64,000 nucleotides of DNA, taken from contig CATNEN010000007.1 of the NCBI GenBank assembly GCA_950097015.1, positions 11,719,001-11,783,000 on the forward strand, written 5' to 3'. Below the pieces are notes generated by a model. It was not told the DNA's origin. It made no database searches and was given only the letters and a program-made list of their open reading frames with translations. Each line of letters starts with the position of its first letter. Position 1 is the first letter of the stretch. Below, in pieces: positions 22,086 to 33,500 of this stretch. Source of the DNA: Macrostomum hystrix. Its lineage: Eukaryota; Platyhelminthes; Macrostomidae. The translations under genes and the position numbers were made by a program.

Positions 22086-22377
22086 ACTGTATACAGAGGC
22101 AGATTTAGGGGGGGGGCGGGGGGGGGCAGTCGCCCCCCTAAATTTTAATCATGGGAATAAGATGCCCCCACCAGGGGTGCCAGTCGCAGCACTGGCGCCC
22201 CTTTTCGGCCGCTGGTGCCCCTTTTTCAGCCGCTGGCTCCCGTTTTTCAGTCGCTGGCGCCCTTTCTTGGCTCCTGGCGCCCTTTTTCGGCCGCTGGCAC
22301 CCCCTCTGTGATTCTCATGGTGCTCCCCTGACAGACCGCCCCAAAACAAAATTCCTGGATCTGCCACTGACTGTATA
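22086..22377. mobile_element. hAT-type MITE with 8-bp target duplication, nested in the Helitron
   Basis: The element 22094-22369 (276 bp) is flanked by ACTGTATA on both sides. Ends are inverted: CAGAGGCAGATTTAGG at the left and CCTGGATCTGCCACTG at the right (reverse complement CAGTGGCAGATCCAGG). An 8-bp duplication with CAGNGGC termini is characteristic of hAT elements. The interior has a G-run of 9+9 bases and a degenerate tandem of about 27 bp based on GCCGCTGGCGCCCTTTTTC. Confidence 0.88.
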
Positions 22378-22706
22378 GAGGAGTGGCTAAGAGACATGTT
22401 TCTAAAGAAGTAATCAAGAGAGGGCTGTTTGGACAAACTTTTCACTTATTTTTTACTTAAAACGCCCTTAAACAAACTCTTCACTTTTCATTAATGCAGT
22501 AAATAAATAAATGGTGACCTTCACTATAAAGTTAATACAAAGACGTGAATTGCTTACTGCTTTGCTTTAAATTTCTGCCCCAAAAGCAACGGGCAAAAAA
22601 GCTAGTATATATATATTTGTCTATACTGTGTCTATACTCAGTCTATACTATACTAGGCCTATACTTCTGTAAGTCACCAAAATCTCTTGTTACTGAAGCA
22701 ACTGTA

Positions 22707-23151
22707 AACAAGAAGGTCCCAGGTCATTTCAGTGACAGTCATTTCAGTGACACAATTAGTCAGATTTGTGACAACTATTTTTGCACCTAAATATGCTAAA
22801 AAACAGCCTTTCATTTTAACTATGCACACTTATAAAGTATTAATTAAATAATGCTATGAGTATTAATAAGCTGTATCACTATGATTAAGTCTGGGTTTTA
22901 CTTTAAATGAGTTAAATGATTAAATTATTTAATTACTAGTCAATAGTTTCAATAGTTATTCATTCCTAATTAATGTGTATAATAATCATTTTTCAAGTTT
23001 TGGATTGACAAGGCGAGTGCAGGCTTTAAGTAGCTGCTAGATCATGGAAGGCTTTTTTCTCAGCATATTTAGGTGCAAAGAAAGTTGTCACCAAACTAAC
23101 CAATTCTGTCAGCAAAATGACTGTCACTGAAATGACCTGGGACCAACAAGA
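22707..23151. mobile_element. foldback element, inverted repeats of about 100 bp
   Basis: The left arm from 22714 (AGGTCCCAGGTCATTTCAGTG ... TTTGCACCTAAATATGCT) is repeated inverted at 23044-23144. The direct repeat AACAAGA flanks both sides (22707-22713 and 23145-23151), a plausible 7-bp target duplication with about one base of uncertainty. There is no coding content; the spacer is AT-rich. Confidence 0.72.
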
Positions 23152-24837
23152 GATATATTGCATAACCCAATTTGATTTGATTCAAAAAAGCAACACTTAC
23201 CACACAGACTTATTTTGTGCAATAGTTTTTAGTGAACTATTATAGTAAAATAATTCAATTTTTTTAATTTTTATTTGCATTTTTGTATTTTTTTTCAAAA
23301 TGCACAGCATTTCAACCAATTGTAGCTATTTCTATTTATATCTACTGTTGGTGTCGTAACTGTGCTAAATAAGAAAGTATGTATTTTAAAGATAACTCTG
23401 GTATGTAAACATTTTACATTTCCAACATATTTATTACATACATAACAAATTGCATGGCAATGTTCAAGGTTTTAATTTATTGTGTTTTTTTTATGATGTT
23501 TCCAGTTCTGCTTCTGCATTATTGCTGAAGACAAATATTTTTGCATTTGCTGATTTATGCTACTTTTATGTTAGTATATGAAATTTTCTTTACAATCTCA
23601 ATAATACATTTATTGTTTTCAATTTTTAGGTGCAAGTTAAATAATCAAGCTGTGGCATGCAGTCTGTATTCCAACACCGCAGATGCAAATATATTTATAA
23701 TATATATTGCATAAAAGGAATCAGTATTCAAAGGCAAGTTTATAACAATACTTATAGCTCTTTTTTCTACCTTTATCAACTGCCTGTTATGCTTTTTATG
23801 GAGTTTTTTGCATTGACTTAAATTTTTGCACAGTTTAGAGCTGTCATGACTTTCAGATATCAAATGTCATCTTCAGTGTCGTATCTGTGCTAAATTAAAT
23901 TCTTTTGCCAAAACGCTAGGGACATTTTCACTTTGCTTTCAGCATCTAATATGAGTTGTCCTTTAGTAATTTGGCAGACATACTTTTTTACCTTTTCTAA
24001 TTTTTATCTTTTAGATTATTCAGAAAAATGCTTCAATGAAATGATGCTTTTCAGTTCTGCTTCTGCAACATAGCTGAAGATAACTTATCTTAAAATCTTT
24101 ATTCTGATTCTCACTTTGTTTGCCTACCCATATAATGCATCTGAACTGCTAACTGAACCTAAATTCGTACAATCATTTCTGCCTAATGCCTTTTTAGACT
24201 GACAATGAGTCGGCCGCCCGCAAACTCTGCTGCCGATCTGCTGGGCTGCTGTTAAAATTTAACTTTTTTGTGATTCTTTGCGATTTTCTTGGGTTTTTTT
24301 AAATAAAAAGTTGTTTTGAACTTCAAATTAAGTTACTGTTCTATTTGTGATACTCACGGTATTATGTTTTCCAATATTTTACTTTTTACCACAGGCTCGG
24401 TGCTTCGGTGATAATAAGCTAATTTTAGCTGCACTGAATTTACTTGCGTGCCCTACAATACAAGTAAAATTCACAATACACGTAAATATTATGTCAGTTT
24501 TACGGATCAGTGCTTGAGGCATGCAGATCGTTTTTCTGCAGAATTCAGTTCAAGTTTATCAAAAAATTGGCTTTTTATTGATTTACTTCTGAAGCTTTTA
24601 TTCGGCTTTATTGTTTTTAATTTGTTAAAAACAACTAAACTTGATTTCCCATTTCGCACATCAACTGGACCTTCCTCGTCTCCCTTACGTTGGCACATAT
24701 TGCTAGTTTTAAATAATTAAGTTCAATCGTAGTACGTATAGGGCGGGCGACTTGAAATTCCCGATAATCGGTGCTCAAATTTCACTGCCACTAAGTAAAA
24801 TTTTTTTGTTTTTTTAAAACGCGCATATGTTCATTTG
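23152..24837. other. AT-rich stretch with two diverged direct repeats
   Basis: Two pairs of similar segments recur with an offset of about 530-550 bp: GTGTCGTAACTGTGCTAAAT (near 23350) with GTGTCGTATCTGTGCTAAAT (near 23877), and CAGTTCTGCTTCTGCATTATTGCTGAAGA (near 23503) with CAGTTCTGCTTCTGCAACATAGCTGAAGA (near 24053). This suggests an old tandem duplication. A GC-rich patch lies at 24205-24255. No gene is called. Confidence 0.45.
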
Positions 24838-25330
24838 TTAACAGTAGGACTACCAAGCCATTTTGCCGCCCGTTTTCCTTGAAATTCCCTACCAGAAAAT
24901 TTTGGCAGCGCCTGACTGCTATCAGCGTTGGGTGGTGACTGATTGGTTGACAGACTAGGCGATAGTGTCCTGTCGTTGAGCTGCGCCAATTATTTAGGCT
25001 TGTTTAGTGAAATAGAAGAAATTCGATTCAGAATGTCCTTAGTGGTCTATTTCCACCTGTTTTAGCCCTTACCACCGAAGTCTGACATGATACAGGCACA
25101 TTCGGGTGACATGCTGATAAATTTTGAAGGCCTGGCAAGGCTGCACTGAGGCGCAGTGCTAATTCGTTTTTTGGGTGTATGAAATACACTTGCGCTTATG
25201 GGAAAAATTTGACCTTCAGCCAGAAACATTGAGTATCTCGACGGTCTGAAAAGCTGGCGACTTTAATTCTTTTTCAGAAGATGCGCGCCAAAAAAGTTGG
25301 CCCGTGTTTTTTTTTAAATTCCCCCCAGTC
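24838..25330. mobile_element. TTAA/TA-flanked MITE, copy 1 (right end lost)
   Basis: Begins TTAACAGTAGGACTACCAAG and matches the complete copy at 31983-32584 over most of its length (for example TTGGGTGGTGACTGATTGG, GACAGACTAGGCGAT, CATTCGGGTGAC, AAACATTGAGTATCTCGACG). The right terminal inverted repeat is not present, so this copy is truncated or rearranged near 25330. Confidence 0.78.
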
Positions 25331-25399
25331 GCATGTGTAGCTCAAGGCTGATTCACTCAGCATGTAGCAACAACAACAAAAGAGATTGTTAAGCCGGTG

Positions 25400-25881
25400 G
25401 ACAAATTCCACCCAGTTGGTGCAGGTCGGGTACTTCGGCACCACACCACAGAGAATGCACGTATCTCCGGGTGCAAGCCTGTCCCCGCCAGAGCGGACGT
25501 TCTGGGTGAATGGCTGAGCAGCGTGTCCTGAGCAGGCTGTGGGCAGTAACTCTCGAGCAGGAACACGTGGCCCGCCAGTTTATGCCTGCGCAGGATAGTG
25601 TACGGGCCCTTTCACAAAGGGCCTCGTTACCCAAGTTCTTGTTGGAAGGCAGCGCGGAGCAGCCCCGAGTGCGCCGAGTCCAGTCGCCGCTCTAGCGTGG
25701 CTGTCACGCCACGTCTCCGCGTTGTACAGCAGGACGGTCTCGACCACCGCCTACCATAGCAGAGCCCTAGCTCTGCAAGATCACGGGCCGCATTTGGACT
25801 GGAGGACGGCGCGTACCGAACGCGGTAGGCGGCCCAGGCGAGTCCTCTGCGCCACCTGAGGTCGCCTAACACGATAGGCAC
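25400..25881 (-). pseudogene. LINE-type reverse transcriptase ORF, C-terminal fragment
   Basis: The minus strand shows RRGLAWAAYR at the 5' side and the segment TATLERRLDSAHSGLLRAAF, then in other frames NEALCERAR and further LINE-like sequence. The order (RRGLAWAAF, TxTLExRLDxxxxxLLRxA) is that found after the palm domain in non-LTR retrotransposons. Several frameshifts break it. No 5' part of the element is present. Confidence 0.6.
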
Positions 25882-27471
25882 CAGACCACCGAGGAAGGTG
25901 AACGTTAATGATTATACGAATTGCAGATACCGAAGTGGGCAAGTAGATTAGCACTGTTGATAAGGAACTCACCGATTGGTTTTGAGACGCGAGACTGCGA
26001 TTCGATCCAGGCTGCCAGTTTTCTTATTTTAAGCATGCAGATTAAGTGATCACGTACTTTACGAACTCAAATTTTTATGAGTTCTACTCGTATATTGCAA
26101 ACCATCGATAAGAGACAGAATTTAAGTATAAATGCAGGCGCTTTTCCAGCCAGACCGCCAGTCGTGGACAACTGGTGCAACTGCGCCAAATTTAGAAACC
26201 AGCATGAAACAGTTTTTCGTCAAGGTCATGCACAATGGATAAGTATTATAGCAAAATACTAGTGAATTATAGCCAAGTAGATTTGGGATGTACTAATGCG
26301 CGGCCTGAGTTCTGAATTATGCATCAGCTGATTTTAGACCCCTCGCTGCCCTTCCTGCCATTCATCCTCTGCATTGAAAGTAAAAAAATGCACTTAATGC
26401 CGCAGAGCAATTTGAGCACTCGGCAACTCAAGAGTCGCCAAAATGGGACGCAAATTGTTTCTGCTGAGTCGGAAATCGAACCCCAGACCTTTAATTGTTT
26501 GAGACCCTAACCTAGGCTACTGCCCTGTTTATGCAATCATGAATATTACGACTGAAGCACTTCATTTGACTTTCTACATAAAAATCTCTGCGGTTGCTTC
26601 GGTCCCATTGTGTAAAAACTTATTCTACATGTGAAACGAAAGGGCATGGGGCTAGTATCCACTGTGCTGCACATTTTGCATTTTTTAAAGCGTTGTAACT
26701 TAATATTCTATATGCCTGCCTCTTGTGCATTGCATTGAAATACAAAAGTATTTCACCCACGGCACAGTTACACTCGCGCAGGAATTAAGTTCAAATTTAC
26801 CTCTGGGAAATAAGTGACAATAGGCTCATTGAAAAGCGCGCTGTCAGCTGCCTGCTGCGCTGGACTGCTAAACTGCGGGCTGTCGGCGTTGTTTCACCTG
26901 TCTAGTGCATGCTATAGTTGCTTGCTTGTCAGTTAAAGGAGGGCTTTAACTCCCTTCTGGGAATTTTGTATCCACGTCTGCCCACTGGGCATCTATAATA
27001 TGCGCATTAATTGTGTCGGATGATAACTATAGCCTGATGCGGCGCTCTCCGAGACATTGGCAAGAGCCTGCATGATATCTCGATCTCGCTCTAACTTTTC
27101 AACTCTATTCAGTTCAATTTTTATTTCTTCTCACTATCTATATCACCAGTTTATGGAGACAAAAAGTTTGATAGAAGAGGCGAGAAATGAGACGACCACC
27201 TCACCGACTGACCAGCAGTATTAGTGCCTGCATGCTATGGAGCGCATTGGGGCCCGGGGAAGGCCTGCTTTAAGTCCGTTGGACACCCCATGCCCCGATG
27301 AAAGTCACGTTTCTGTTGTGCTTAGCAACAATAAACAACAACTGGTTCTATTTATGCGACCGATGACCCAGCGAACCCACATTATCGCCAACTTTCAAGC
27401 AAGCGCTCAAAGCCCTAAAGCCGTTCACTATCGCCGCTTTCCTGTCAACTGCACCCAGCGGATCGGCCGCC
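25882..27471. other. intergenic region upstream of the large lectin gene
   Basis: Contains a minus-strand SINE (26385-26525) and probably the promoter and 5' UTR of the large gene. A second tRNA-like box-B sequence (GATTCGATCCAGGC near 26003) is seen but without a convincing box A. Confidence 0.4.
26385..26525 (-). mobile_element. tRNA-derived SINE, minus-strand copy
   Basis: Read on the minus strand it gives a box A-like GTAGCCTAGGTTAGGG and a box B GGTTCGATTTCC, followed by GACTCAGCAGAAACAATTTGCGTCCCA. The last segment matches CACTGAAGCAATTTGTGTCCCA in the plus-strand copy at 28.8 kb, so both belong to one family. Confidence 0.65.
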
Positions 27472-27577
27472 ATGACCGGGTCTCGACACGAGATCTCCAT
27501 CTGCTCTTCTCTCGGACGCCGACTTCCCGCAGTCCTTGTGCTGCTGGCTGTGGCTGTCTGTCCTGCTGATGCCTATA
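27472..27577 (+). CDS. large lectin gene, exon 1: signal peptide
   Basis: ATG in a strong initiation context (GCCGCCATGA). The product begins with a basic N-region, then a hydrophobic core VLVLLAVAVC and the small-residue site PADAYS, a normal secretory signal. The donor TATA|GTAAGT leaves phase 1, which matches the CTLD exon. Confidence 0.85.
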
Positions 27578-30500
27578 GTAAGTTGCGCTGGTGTTGCTGG
27601 GATTTAGAATAGTATCTGGGAGACTAGCACGCAGGACCAAGGCTATGTACTCCAGTCACTCTGTGCTTCTGCTAGTCGACTTACTGTCGCATCTAGCAGC
27701 TGGTGCAATTCTTTACCTTTCATGCTTCGTATCACCTGGTCCGTTGGTTCAGTTTGGACTAATCCCGCTCCTTTTAATTTGTTGTTGACTAGTACGAGCT
27801 AATGATCTGCGCCCCTTTTTATCTTGTGCATGACTTCAAGCTGGGTCAAAATTTAAACTTCTAAATGGATAAAATACGAATTGAGCACGCACGTCACGAT
27901 CTCAGAAAATGCCCGCTTCTCATTCAGCCTGCCCCAGCGGCTGGGCGCAGCACTTCGACAAGTGTCTCAAGGCTTATTTCAGCTCCTACAGCTACGAAGC
28001 CAGCAGCAGCTACTGCCGTTTGGGGACCGGCCAGCTCTTTGCGCCCAAGAACAGACACGACCTGAGCCTGTTCGACCACCAATTATTGTCGTATACTTTT
28101 TACGTTGATGCCAAGCGCAACGTGAGTTTAGGCGCTGGCTTCTTCGACAGCACCGGCAGTCCTGTACCTGACGACATTTTCTACATGCGGCACCTGGGCA
28201 GCGGTCTCGACTGCGCCGTCTATAGCGTGTCAGTAGTCAAGCTGGTGCCCGTAAGCTGCTCAACCTCGACAGGATTTATCTGCCAGATCCCTGCGCTGCC
28301 ATCTAATGGTGCGAGCATGTTAAGAATGGGGAAGGTCTCAAAATGCAGGCAGTCAGCGATTAGTTAGTGAAGAAGCCGCTCGGCTTTGATTTGATCTCAA
28401 GTGTTAAAAGTCCAAATAGTTCGAGTTACTACTTCGAGAAATCGCACATTCAAGCTCCAAAGAAGGCAGAGAGCTCAAGTCTTATTTTATAAGATCGAAT
28501 CGAATTCAGGCGCGTATCGATTTTGATTTGACCACCCTCGTGAGTATCGTCTCAGCCTGTTTGCTACACGGCCTGCCAATTTCAGACACTTGCCAGCCGT
28601 CATATGCCGTCTCCTTGAACGCGTTCTATGCAAGCTTGTACGCTTCCAGCCTGTACATCGAAAGCCCGGGCTTCTTTTGGACAGGCAGCTTCGTCATCGG
28701 CCTTCTCCCAGTTTTGCAGTCGAACAGCGCCGGATTTTCCTTGACCTTTTGTTTGGTGAGTTGCGTGGCCGCGGTCTGCTGCAGACTCATGAAGGTTCAG
28801 GGGGTTGTAGCCGAGTGGTTAGAGCTTCGGACTCACGACTTGAAGGTCGGGGGCTCGATTCCCGACTCCACTGAAGCAATTTGTGTCCCACAGTAAGACA
28901 CTAAACTCTGCATTGCTTCAGTTCACCCAGCGGTTAAATGCGTACGAGCATTAGAAATTGAGGGTGAGGTGTTGTGTCCTCCTGTCTGTTATGCTCCCTG
29001 TTTTACCCTTTATGATTGTCGTTCTTGACAATCATGTCGCTTTATAACCTTTTACATCGTATCCCCAAAGTATACGTGCTGAATGTACATTGTGCCAGCA
29101 TATCGAGTCAAGCCAAACTCTCCCCTCTCTCTCTCTTACGAGTATATCGATAATAAATAGCCAGATGCAATGCGTCAGATACTACAATGGACTGAGCAGC
29201 CGTACGCAGCTTTCAGACACGGCTATTACCAAGGTTCACTTTTCCGAGAGAAGATGGCATGTGCGATCACGACTCGCTTTTGTCACTAAATCCTAATTCC
29301 AAAATTGTCAGAAACTTGCAACTTAAATTTTCAGCACAATGTCTAGTCTTTTAAGCGAGAAGAGAAGTTTGGATGTTTATTTAGTTAAGTTTCGTCACAC
29401 GTGTCCCACATAGTTTTTTATAAGCAAAATATCAATAATATACTATGGTGCAAATTTCTTATTGCAATCTGAATATCGATTTATTTCAATCTTAAATCCC
29501 CTTGAGTGAAGTCTCTCGGTTCGCCGGTTCTTTTCAATAAAGTCCTCTATCGGAATGAACAATGTGATAAGTTAGCAACGGCTGGACCAGCTGCATTTTC
29601 GCAGACGGCAGTCAAAACTCTCGAACGCTGCATGCGATCCACACTTTAACAGGCTTATTCAGGCTTCCAATGCTACCCACCCGGCACCGACATTGGAACG
29701 TATCAGATCTACTGGACCAGTAGTACCAATCCTGACTTCGTGGCCAATACTAGGTTTAACTATGATGCTCGCGCAGCCGTGGAGTACATCTGCCTGAGTA
29801 AGCATCATAATCATATCACTGTTTCCCTTTTTCCAACTTGGTTCGCATGTCGATTGAAATAAAAATTTAAATACTCTCTTATGACTGGTAGCTTATAAAT
29901 GATTTGTTCCTCAGTATTGTTAAGGCACTTTAACAACTCAGAATTTCGAAAAATGGCTCAAAATCGTGCTCCAGAAAAAGACGAGATGACTCAGCTGATG
30001 CACGGAATCCCCGGTCGCCTCAGCGTCACCTTGACTGCCAGCAGTTTTACAAGCTTCGCTCGGCCTGAGTATGCCTTGCTGAATAACAGCTTTCGGACTG
30101 GCGGTGAGCTCCCACCTTGTGGGCCAGTAGTCTCCAGGTGCCCAGTGGAATTAGTAGATTAAAAGTGAAGCGAACTGTTAACTCCATGAAGACGTGTTAA
30201 ATATAACTTTAGAGCACAATATGCCACATAGCTGGTTTAAAATGCCTTATCTAAATATAATATTGCCATATTTCAGACCACCGAGTGTGCATCGGGACCA
30301 GCAATTACTTTGGAAAGCTGGATGTGAATCTGGCGGGCGAAGCCTGCATCAACGCAACTGCAGATCCAGAGAGCACCAACGAATGCCGCCTCCACTGTGA
30401 GCGATGCCGCTGCTTCTGGATTGCAGATTCTAGTGCTCACCTGAGCTCTACATGTATAGACTCAACTACTAAGACAAGGCATAGCCATAGTGAAAGCTTT

Positions 30501-33500
30501 GTGGCATCTTGGCTCTTGCTTATCACCTAGAAATGGAGGGTAGATCGCAAGTTTAGAGCAAAAGCCTGGCAAAGTCGGGTAGATGTGCACACCTGCGTGA
30601 GTGAGTCGAAGGAGTCAGCGAAATTAACAAAGGAACTCATAGGGCAGTCGACTGCCACCAAATAATGCGTCATTTTTGCATGAAGCCGTGTTCCGTAATA
30701 TATTAACGGTTACATAGTCGAAATTATTATATTTATTACACAAAAGTTCAATTGGATTTTCAAAATTTCAGCATTAAATTCGATCGGGTGCTTCAATGCT
30801 TCGAACTTGAGAAGCCCTTGCGAAGTTCCGGGTTGCTGTGAGTTGCTGCGGTATTACTCAGTGTGTTAGGTGATGCTTTTAACAACTTTGAGTAAAAATC
30901 AACGGTGTCTATACCCTTCAGCTATTCGTGTGGCGAGCGGCGACACGAGTCCGCATGGCGTTCGCGGACTGCAGGCCGCCTTCGGCGAGATTTTTATGAA
31001 CGGCGGTCAGAAGATCCCGTTCACCGTGGACTCGCAGGACTTCAGCGTGTTCAGCACTATTCAGTTCCAGTCCGTGGTGTCTGCCGACCGGCTGTATTTT
31101 ATTCTCGTCGACCTGAAGACTCCGGCTCTAGTTAGCCTCATTATGCTGCGCTCGTCCATCAGTGAGTTTCTCAAGCAGTAGCCAATTTCCAAGCATATGT
31201 TCTTGCTGCACAATCTCGTTGCACTGGCTTTGACTGGCTGTATCTTTATCCCGAAATCTGTCGTGAAATGTGCCCATTAACTTGATTGTCATTTTACCTC
31301 TTGAGATGGGTTTTGAGAGATTCCCGCGGTGTGACTTTTCATCAAACAATTACTGGCCGATATACGTTGGCAGTGTTTTTTAATCTTTAAGACGTCTTTG
31401 TATTATTAAAGCTTTGGATAGCAGTAGAAAATACAATACTGCAACCACTCGCATTTCATGAATATGACATGAATGACCACGAGGAAAGCTTCGTACCTCA
31501 TATCTACCAAGCATTCTCATTGCTGTCTTCAAGGGTTTTATAAGGACATACGCTCGCAGAATATGAAAAGTGACAGAGTCTGATTTATCAAATTTCGCAT
31601 AAACGGAAATACCCACACTGAAAATACATGCAGGCAGCGACATGCGCTGTCTCTGGGCAGGAGTATCGGACTCCTGGAACGCTTCGCTGAACGAGGACGC
31701 CTTCTCAGCCTGGGCAGCATGTGATGCACAGGAAGGACCCGAGACGAAGGAACTAGCTGTCTATTTGCAGTGCGGAACTGGCCGCGGCCTTCTAGGCCGG
31801 TATGTTGTCATCACGAGACGGAAGACATGCGGCTACCACCGGGTGGAAGGCCTGAAGATTCACGGCGACTTCTGTAAGCTTCTAGTGCCTCTGGCTATGA
31901 ATGCTTTCGATGCTGCAGCTCAATTCGAATACTAACTGGCATGGCTTCAAGCCAGTGCACTAATTCAGGAGCGTAATCCCGCTTAACAGTAGGACTACCA
32001 AGCCATTTTGCCGCCCGTTTTTATTACAAGGTCGCCCCCTGAAATATTTTTGGCAGCGCCTGAATGCTAACAACGTTGGGTGGTGACTGATTGGTTGACA
32101 GACTAGGCGATGGTGTCCTGTCGTTGAGCTGCACCTAATATCTAGGCTTGATCAGTGAAATATAATAAATTCGCTACAGAATGTCCTTATAGACCTATTT
32201 CCACCTGTTGTAGCCCTTGAAGGTCCAGCAAGTCCGTCTACTAGATAAAGGTAGGTGACCACCGAACACGGAGATGATGCAGACACATTCGGGTGACTTG
32301 CTGATAAATTTTGAAGGCCTGGCAAGGCTGCACTGAGGCGCAGTGCTAATTCGTGTATAGGGTGTATGAAATAAACTAGCGCTTATGGGAAAAATCTGAC
32401 CTTCAGCCAGAAACATTGAGTATCTCGACGGTCTGAAGAGCTGGCGACTTGATTCTTGTTTTAGAAGATGCACAACAAAAAGTTGGTCAGTGTTCTTGAG
32501 TTTCGTGTGCTTGCGTTTCTCCGTTCGGGTGTAGCAAAAAAATTGTCAGGGGGAAATCCACCTGGTAGTTCTACTGTTAATGTGTTCTCAATTAGCCAGA
32601 ATCTGGATTGAAAAGGGGTCGTGCCATAAAGCTTTCGTAAAATAAGTTAGATCTTAGCTCCTGTTAATTTTGAGCTGCTTTACGCAATGCGCATGTGTCA
32701 ATACTGAGGGCATACAGCTACTTGGCCTACAGCGGCAAGAACATGAAAAATCATTATAAGGAGTGCTAGGAAATGAATATTCAAATATCGAGCTTCGAAG
32801 AGTGCGCCAACGGGTGATAACGCGGGGTCTGGTTGATGCAAACTATCCAGAAACCAGACATGCTCAAACCGCACTCGGTAGCTGAGTTATTAGTCCCTGG
32901 AAATCTGCTTCTGAATCTATGTGTGCTCAGACTAGAGTGGAGTATATGCACTCACATATGCGTACTCCTCTCTGCAGACAACGATGTGAACATCCAGCCA
33001 GGGGCGAGCTACATCAGCGCTATTCCAGACTCGATGCAGCAGAGCCTACAGGCTACTGGGGCGGTCAGCTTCTCTGCCATCCTGCGAAACACCTACGGCG
33101 ACTTCTTTCTCACCCAGGGCACAAAGTACAGCGAAAAGTTGGACCGGGTGAGCTGGCCATATGGAATGTGTGCATTTCAAGCAAGATTGGGACCGGGTGA
33201 GCTGGCCATATGGAATGTGTGCAGTTCAAGCAAGATTGGGACCGGGTGAGCTGGCCATATGGAATGTGTGCAGTTCAAGCAAGATTGGGACCGGGTGAGC
33301 TGGCCATATGGAATGTGTGCAGTTCAAGCAAGATTGGGACCGGGTGAGCTGGCCATATGGAATGTGTGCAGTTCAAGCAAGATTGGGACCGGGTGAGCTG
33401 GCCATATGGAATGTGTGCAGTTCAAGCAAGATTGGGACCGGGTGAGCTGGCCATATGGAATGTGTGCAGTTCAAGCAAGATTGGGACCGGGTGAGCTGGC

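Larger units (their letters stand above)
20708..22605 (+). mobile_element. Helitron-type element, degraded
   Basis: The left end TCTATATATATAAAAGTGAAA with a (CTGT)n run right after it and the right end GGGCAAAAAAGCTAGT are typical of animal Helitrons (5' TC, 3' CTAG, inserted between A and T; the flanks here are A at 20707 and T at 22606). The interior holds the C-terminal part of the Pif1-type helicase (listed separately) but no Rep endonuclease, so it is a non-autonomous or deleted copy. A hAT-type MITE is nested inside. Confidence 0.78.

Noticed and set aside
28800-28870. A tRNA gene
   Set aside because: Box A and box B are good, but the anticodon arm and acceptor stem do not pair cleanly and the similarity to another copy extends far beyond 75 bases, so it is a SINE head.
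29165-29260. Alternative exon reading MQCVRYYNG
   Set aside because: Its phase does not fit the following exon; the 29161-29233 model (DAMRQILQW frame) joins phase 0 to phase 1 correctly.
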